From: Telopea speciosissima
Taxonomy: Eukaryota > Streptophyta > Magnoliopsida > Proteales > Proteaceae
Length of the DNA stretch: 64,000 bases
NCBI RefSeq assembly: GCF_018873765.1
Contig: NC_057920.1
Location: 7,515,307-7,579,306 of the forward strand
Direction of reading: 5' to 3'
Below the pieces are notes generated by a model, which had not been told where the DNA came from, made no database searches, and worked only from the letters and a program-made list of their open reading frames with translations. Position numbers and translations under genes: made by a program. Positions within the stretch are counted from its first letter, which is position 1. Every line of letters begins with the position of its first letter. Below, in pieces: positions 58,245-64,000 of the stretch.

Positions 58245-60613
58245 GAAAAGGAGGTAATTCTTACCTGCTAAGAAAAGGAAAGAACAAAGAGGCCGACTCC
58301 CCCTCTCCCCTCAACCTCCTTTTCGTTGCTGAAGTGTTTCACTTTTTGGTTTCTATTCCTTACCCCCTCTCTATCCATCCGGATTTCTTGATTCAATGAT
58401 GCAAAAGATGGACAATGAAAAATGGAGCGGGTCGGGTTAACCGGTGCATTCTTTTTCACGGTTCAAGACTTCAAGGTATATAATATTCATATCCGTATCC
58501 GTATCCATATCAATAGTTCATTATTCTCGATACTTCCTAACAATACCGCTAAAGATTAGAAGTCTGGCTTGGCCCAAACTAGCCTCTCACTTCCCCCCTC
58601 CCTATAGTAAAGGCTGATTAGGGTCAGCCTAGTCTGGCTCAGGGGGCGAGTCAAGGTTAGATTTTTCGGGCCTTGAGTAAGGGTTGGGCAAAGCTTGGGT
58701 CCAGTTAAGGGGACCAGGGTTGGTCTAGGGTTTTAAAAAGTCTGATCCTATTGCAATTCTACCAGACATTATATCATATTTTCTTGGGTTTTAAAATTTT
58801 TCTTCACTGTGGATGGAGAGAAACCAACAGCTGCAGTTTCATAGTTATTCTCCTTACACGTTTAATGTCTGATATGTCATAGGGGTGGGGCGGTCATTTT
58901 GCCCTCCACTATGTGGGGCCCTATAGAGAACTTTTCTCCAAAAGCTATATTATTAAAAAAAAAAAAGAACAATGTCGAACGTGTGTCAAAGCATCAATAG
59001 GGGGCGTGCGTCATTTTGTATTTCATAGGGGCGGAGCGGTTATTTTGCCCCCATGTGTTTGGGCACAAGCACCACACTCCCCCAACAAAAACCATTTTCC
59101 ATTTGTACATTGTGACTGTCCTCCGCCTAAGGTATTAATTTTTGTCCCAGAACAATCGAAAATCGATCCGCTAGGAAGAGAATTGACCCATTCAATAGTT
59201 TATTGGTTTGGTTTTGGATCTAACGATAAATTATTGGTTTCCCAATGGTTCCAGAACCGATATACCAATTAGGAATGGTTGGATCCAGAATCGGAACAAA
59301 TTCATATCCTAACCTTATATATTATATATAATTCTTAAGACTTAAAAGGTCATGAAACCTATGTCAAACCCTATAATTTTTTAGTTTTTCATTTTTACTA
59401 GTACACTTGTTTCATATGCTATTTAACCAAAGATTTGCCTATCAATTTAAAGATCCATTTGGGATTGCTAACTTAATAACATACCTTAAAATAATCCCAA
59501 CTTATGAGGGTGGTAGTGTTTTTACTTAATTAAATACAAAATAATAGATAATATGGACTAGTTTCGTGATTTGAGAATAAATAATGATAGTGGATTGTAC
59601 ATTTCATGTGAATGAAACTAATATCTTATTGAAATATTTTTTTGGATGAACAATATCTTATAATTATATTATTTTGTATGAAAATATCTTATTGTAATAT
59701 TATTATCGAATATATCATGTGTTATAGATTTTTATTTATTTTTTGCTTGTTTGTTTGGAATCTTAGGTTTGAAACCGATTAACACACTGGTTTGAAGCTA
59801 TCCTAACCCTTTAGATTGGAATCGTTATAGAATAGGGTCAATAACCCACAAACGGTCCAATTGACATTTGACACCCCTAATTCACCCCCACTTATTTCCA
59901 AGTTCTGGCAGAGCCAGGATCACGTTCACGTACACGTACATGAACGGCTCATAACCGTTCAGATGGAATCCACTCTGTGAGCCCATCTGACCCTATTCAG
60001 AGTAAAGTTGTTGCAACGGCTCTTTTTTCTTTCCCATGGATAAGTTTCAACAGCTATTTGATGCCAGCGCCCAGCCAAACCTCCTGCAAACTCCGCCGCT
60101 CTGGCTTGAGAACTCAAAAACATCAAGCCATCAGAACCCATCTACCGAAATGCAAGTGTCTCTCTCACAATGCACAAAGCTTCCGAACTCGGGAATCTAT
60201 GCGACGTTCAAGCCTCGGTTGTCTGTCTTTTCTCGGGCTGGGAACCCTTGTGCATGTGCTGCAGAGAATGGGTTCCCTCCGTCGGCAAATATCTACGGCC
60301 GCTTCCCCTCTGTCTCTACTCACTCTTCCTCATCTCTGTGCTTCACCGTCCCGCGCCATCAGGACCATGAACCTAGCCCTCTCTTTCTCTCTCCTTTTCT
60401 CTGTTCGATTTGGAGATATGTGATCTATCCACCCCTCTATCTCAGATTTCTATAAAAATTTATCCAAACGATTCAGGCGTGGGAATGAAAGGTAATTATT
60501 CCACACTTTACTTTTTCTGTTCTTTCAGAACATTACATGTGAGACCCATTTGTCAGGTTTTCCCACTCTAGAGAGACACAAGAGAGAACGGAAACTCTGG
60601 TTCGCGGAACGCC
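58245..60613. promoter_or_regulatory. Divergent intergenic region between CKA4 and the Qng1-like gene
   Basis: It must contain both promoters, since the genes start at 58244 (-) and 60614 (+). Its middle carries repeats: an inverted Pro/Gly-like repeat (58590-58750), two GGGGCGG(T)CATTTTGCCC-type stretches (about 58882-58905 and 59030-59055) and a hAT-like end TTGACACCCCTAATTC near 59870-59885. From 59900 to 60613 the DNA is more complex and GC-richer, as expected of a promoter and 5' leader. Two overlapping + strand frames (59977-60423, 60036-60455) are of uncertain meaning. Confidence 0.5.
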
Positions 60614-60979
60614 ATGGAAGAATTTAGGGTCAGTTCGGCTTGGGTCGCTGGTCGTTCAATTCATGCCATCGTTGATTCGACAGGTTTATTTTCTTCTCAC
60701 TTATCTCTGATTCTTTTCCTTTTCAGCAAGTATTTCAGTGAGAGGAGAATTACAATGATTTCTAATTGCTTTATTCGTTAGTGTATTCTTGCATTACGGC
60801 TTCATGCGTTCTTATTGCCATTTACTTAGGACTCGAGAAAGTAGCGGATACGGATACAGTTCAAGGTTCGATTATAAAAGTGGACTCGGGTTTTAAATGG
60901 ATTCACTATTACATTAACGGGCTTCTCACTTTTCAGTTCCTTTTGGCTTTGGATGCATTGAATTTTTGTTTATGGCCAG
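60614..60979 (+). CDS. Queuosine salvage protein (DUF2419/Qng1-like), first two exons only
   Basis: Exon 1 is 60614-60683 (MEEFRVSSAWVAGRSIHAIV...) and exon 2 is 60830-60979. They join in frame across a GT-AG intron of 146 bp to give DSTGLEKVADT and end LLALDALNFCLWP. The DALNFxxW motif and the preceding IHYY.NG.LT.Q segment are typical of DUF2419, the queuosine 5'-phosphate N-glycosylase that frees queuine for tRNA modification. The ATG lies in a good context (gccATGGaa). The next donor (ccag/gtgcgt, 60980) should lead to the core domain, but I find no matching exon before 64000. The gene either continues past the window after an intron of at least 3 kb or is truncated. Identification rests on about 73 residues. 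Confidence 0.68.
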
Positions 60980-61068
60980 GTGCGTTTCTTCCTTTCTGCA
61001 GCTGATCTTATGAACTACAATTAATGAAATCGGCAACATAGGACAGAGACGAATATGCTAATCTATTT

Positions 61069-61410
61069 TTTTTTTGAATCCATTCCTACAAGATGTGTTA
61101 ATAAATTTAGCTGGATGCCTCACAATTTCATTAATTTGTTGATAGTTTTGGGGTGCTATGGTTGTCATTAGTCCTCTTAAATAGTGCGTGCTAACAGCTA
61201 AATCATGCTATATTCGTTAATAGTTTCATGCTCTGAAGGGTTTTTTTGAATCCATTCCTACAAGATGTGTTAATAAATTTAGCTGGATGCCTCACAATTT
61301 CATTAATTTGTTGATAGTTTTGGGGTGCTATGGTTGTCATTAGTCCTCTTAAATAGTGCGTGCTAACAGCTAAATCATGCTATATTCGTTAATAGTTTCA
61401 TGCTCTGAAG
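61069..61410. repeat. Exact 172-bp tandem duplication in intron 2 of the Qng1-like gene
   Basis: The block starting 'gaatccattcctacaagatg' at 61076 recurs at 61248 without a visible mismatch through 'tgctctgaag' (61238 and 61410). The only difference is the length of the T run before it. Confidence 0.95.
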
Positions 61411-61875
61411 CTGGATGAAAGTGTGCTTTTAAAATGATTGACAATGTTTCGTGGATAACTGCTCAAACTCCAAACAAATGGATAGTTATGTCCTTATGTT
61501 TGCTTACTTGTCCCTGTCCTTTTGTCTTCATAATCTCCGTTTCGACAACCCTAGAAGTTGCTATTTATTATATTTGATCTTAGTGGATGTTTTTTTTTTT
61601 GTTCCCCTACTCATTTTGTCAAATATCCTCAATGCCATGCACATAAAAGGAAAAAAAAAGGGGGGGGGGGGGAGGAGGGTATTAAGACATGTACTTTCTA
61701 GAAGCTGGCCTGATGGGAGGCTCAAAATTTATTCTTTTTGAGCCTATTAACAAATCTACTCCTTATTCTTTGCTACATCTGCAGTGTATGTTGATTGAGT
61801 TTTATAGGGTTTGTCCAGGATCTTTACATGATGTACAAGGTATATTTAATGTTTATATAGTTTTTTCCCCCTTAT

Positions 61876-62400
61876 ACCTCAACTAAATGGGGTCGGCTGT
61901 ATGGATCTTATTTCTCCTATCAGCTCTATTCACAGCCATACAAGATTCCAGTCCTAAGCTATATATGTCTTTCCTCACCACTTCTCTTGTGGTTATTTTA
62001 GGCCTAGCTATTGTTCTTTTAGCACTTTCAATTTGAAATAAATCACTTCTCCATGCTGGAGCATTCAAGGGCCTTGCACATATCCATACCACCTTAGATG
62101 AGTCTCTTGCAACTTATCATGAATAGGGGGGCAACTCCCAGGCTTGCTCTTATTTGCTCATTCTTTATTTTATCTTTTCTAGTTTTACCACTCATCACTG
62201 AAACCATCCACACTAAGTTTGTTTAAATGTTGTTTCTTTATTGCTCAACATTCAGCCCCAGCTGGTTGTAAAACTGTTCTATAAAATTTCCCTTTGAGTT
62301 TTAAAGGGATATGTCGATCATACAATACTCCAGATGTACTCCTCCATTTCATCCACTCTATTCTAATTCTTTGTATAATACGATCCTCAATTTCGCCTTC
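61876..62400 (-). mobile_element. Degraded RTE-type LINE 3' fragment, antisense in the Qng1-like intron
   Basis: On the minus strand translated pieces read WMKWRSTSGVLYDR, then IPLKLKGKFYRTV, LRWYGYVQ and KITTREVVRKD, with several stops and frame breaks. The 3' terminus (plus strand CTCAACTAAATGGGGTCGGC at about 61880) is the RTE-LINE end also seen at 51220. It is an older copy than the one at 50819. Confidence 0.75.
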
Positions 62401-64000
62401 TTTATTAATGTAGTTGGATGTTGGGTTAGATAGCGTTATTGTAATTTTTTTAAAAAAATTTTATCTTCTCAATAGGACTTAGAAGTTGGGAGTGAGTTAT
62501 TTTCCTTTTATTGCTGGTAATGGAGTCATAGAGTTCCAATTATGTTTCAGTTTCAGGGTAAGATTAGGATTGTTTTAGGTTGTTGAAGTATGTCTAGCTC
62601 TAGGGTTAGAATATTCCTTATTCTAATTGAGATACCTAGCTCTTAGTGTCTCTCTTTATGTTTATCATGGTTCAAGAACTCGCCGAGATCTCGGTAATAT
62701 CTTGCTTTTTAGAAAAAGCAAGACGAAACCATGGTCTAAACACAAAATTACCCCAACTCGGTCGAAATCTCGGTTTGAGATTTCGGTTCGACCGAGATTT
62801 GGACCAAATCATGTTATAAAGTGCCCAAATCTCGACTGAGACAGTCAAGATCTCGCCAAAACTCGACTGTCTCGATTGAGTGTGTGAAGTGTGCTTGTGA
62901 GCTCATTTTTGAGGATTTTCGACGGTGGTTTCGACGGAAAACTTGCCAGAAACAGCAATTAGTTACAAAATCTTACAAACTTGCAAGATTTGTGAGAAAT
63001 CATCTCAAATTTCCCCAAATCTATTTTTTTTCAAAAAATATTGTTTAAATCTTGGTAAAATCATGTCAATTTAATATATGTGTTTGATGACTTGATGGAG
63101 TCCGAATTTTTTATCTGTTATTATTATTATTTTTAAATTTTCTCAAAAAGAAAATAAATTTCAAGTAGTGACGTCACCTGCACAGTCATCTAACAAGCGG
63201 GTTTCCAAGAGTGTGAGCTCACACTGAGCCCAATGAGGGGGAAAACACACAACATACAAATGATGCATGAATCATATATTATTAAATGTAAATATCAACC
63301 ACATTATATGATGCATGTTCAATTCCATTTTTAATCCACCTAACAACAAACTAAGTCCTTGGTTTGAACTACGGTATCGACTTGGGGGGTACTTTAGGTC
63401 ACTTCACTTTATCGCTGTCGTACCCCCTCAGCCAATACAAGTAGGGAGCCCACCTCCACGCTTGGCACCTTGGCTCAAACCTTTGGGCAGACCCTGATAG
63501 TCAAGTACCCCTGACCCTGGGTTAATCCCTTTCTCCAAGCGTTAGTAACCTGACTACCCAACACTTGAACCAAGCTAGCCATGTGTACTAGATGATGACA
63601 AGTTGTGTTCAAGAGTGCACCGTGTTCCATATACACGTCCACTCAAGAACACAGGGTCACATAATTAATGTTATACATATCCAATATATAGACAACCACA
63701 CCACAATAGAGCACAAACAACCATCATTTAAAGGAATAAATTCATATGAAATCAACAATGTCATCACATGGAATGTAACATTAACATCTCATTCATCATA
63801 TTAACTAGATTTATCATTAGGCATAAGACATGTGATCTAATAATGGAACATTCATCCTTAAAAGAGAAATCAGATTTAAAACCATTGACCATGCATATAA
63901 GAACTTAAATAAAAAACATCCAAAACAACAAAGCCCCACTCAACTTGGGTTTCTTGATTAAGCCATTCAACTAAGATGTCCAAAACCAAAGGAAAGAAGT
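62401..64000. other. Repeat-like DNA, no exon recognised
   Basis: 62660-62890 consists of 'cgagatctcggt / ttcggttcgaccgag' repeats, a MITE-like family with a relative at 54740-54880. 63190-64000 looks like LTR-retrotransposon or other repeat DNA (for example 'cacctccacgcttggcacc'), but I cannot place borders. No downstream exon of the Qng1-like gene is visible. Confidence 0.45.

Overview
The window is nuclear DNA of a flowering plant. The genes have many GT-AG introns, some kilobases long, the gene families have land-plant architectures, and the intergenic DNA is filled with MITEs, SINEs, LINE fragments, LTR debris and AT-rich or CT-rich simple repeats. The repeat content looks like a medium-sized, non-grass angiosperm genome. 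I cannot name the species.

Four gene models are supported. (1) 10393-18525, + strand: a four-exon NPH3/RPT2-like (NRL) BTB protein of 631 aa, with a 5.1-kb first intron. (2) 27715-26153, - strand: a three-exon HOOKLESS1-type GNAT N-acetyltransferase of 411 aa, with a clear TATA box and a G-box upstream. (3) 58244-47329, - strand: a ten-exon CK2 catalytic alpha subunit of 422 aa with a transit-peptide-like N-terminus (CKA4 / plastid CK2 type). One of its introns has a GC donor. (4) 60614 to at least 60979, + strand: the first two exons of a DUF2419 queuosine-salvage (Qng1-like) gene. Its later exons are not visible before the window ends. Genes 3 and 4 are divergently oriented about 2.4 kb apart.

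The rest is accessory DNA. At 2060-3335 a TIR-bounded, TTA-flanked PIF/Harbinger-like element encloses the C-terminal half of a ZIP metal-transporter gene, now a pseudogene with an in-frame stop; this looks like gene capture. From about 28 kb to 47 kb there is no recognisable gene. This stretch holds a composite tandem array (30.17-31.70 kb, major period 493 bp), a head-to-tail array of four Au-SINE-like units (32.94-33.68 kb), a Tourist-like MITE (34.67-35.14 kb), and foldback MITEs, several with perfect 9-bp target-site duplications typical of Mutator-type transposition. The same MITE classes also sit inside or beside genes: intron 2 of the NPH3-like gene and the downstream flank of CKA4. 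RTE-type LINE 3' ends lie in CKA4 intron 4 and in intron 2 of the Qng1-like gene, and each of these introns also carries a local tandem duplication (224 bp and 172 bp).

The four genes have no evident shared pathway. The NPH3-like protein (blue-light signalling family), HLS1-like protein (ethylene/auxin/light-dependent differential growth) and CK2 are all signalling proteins, but their proximity is probably chance, as is usual in plant chromosomes. I found no non-plant, viral or organellar insertion.
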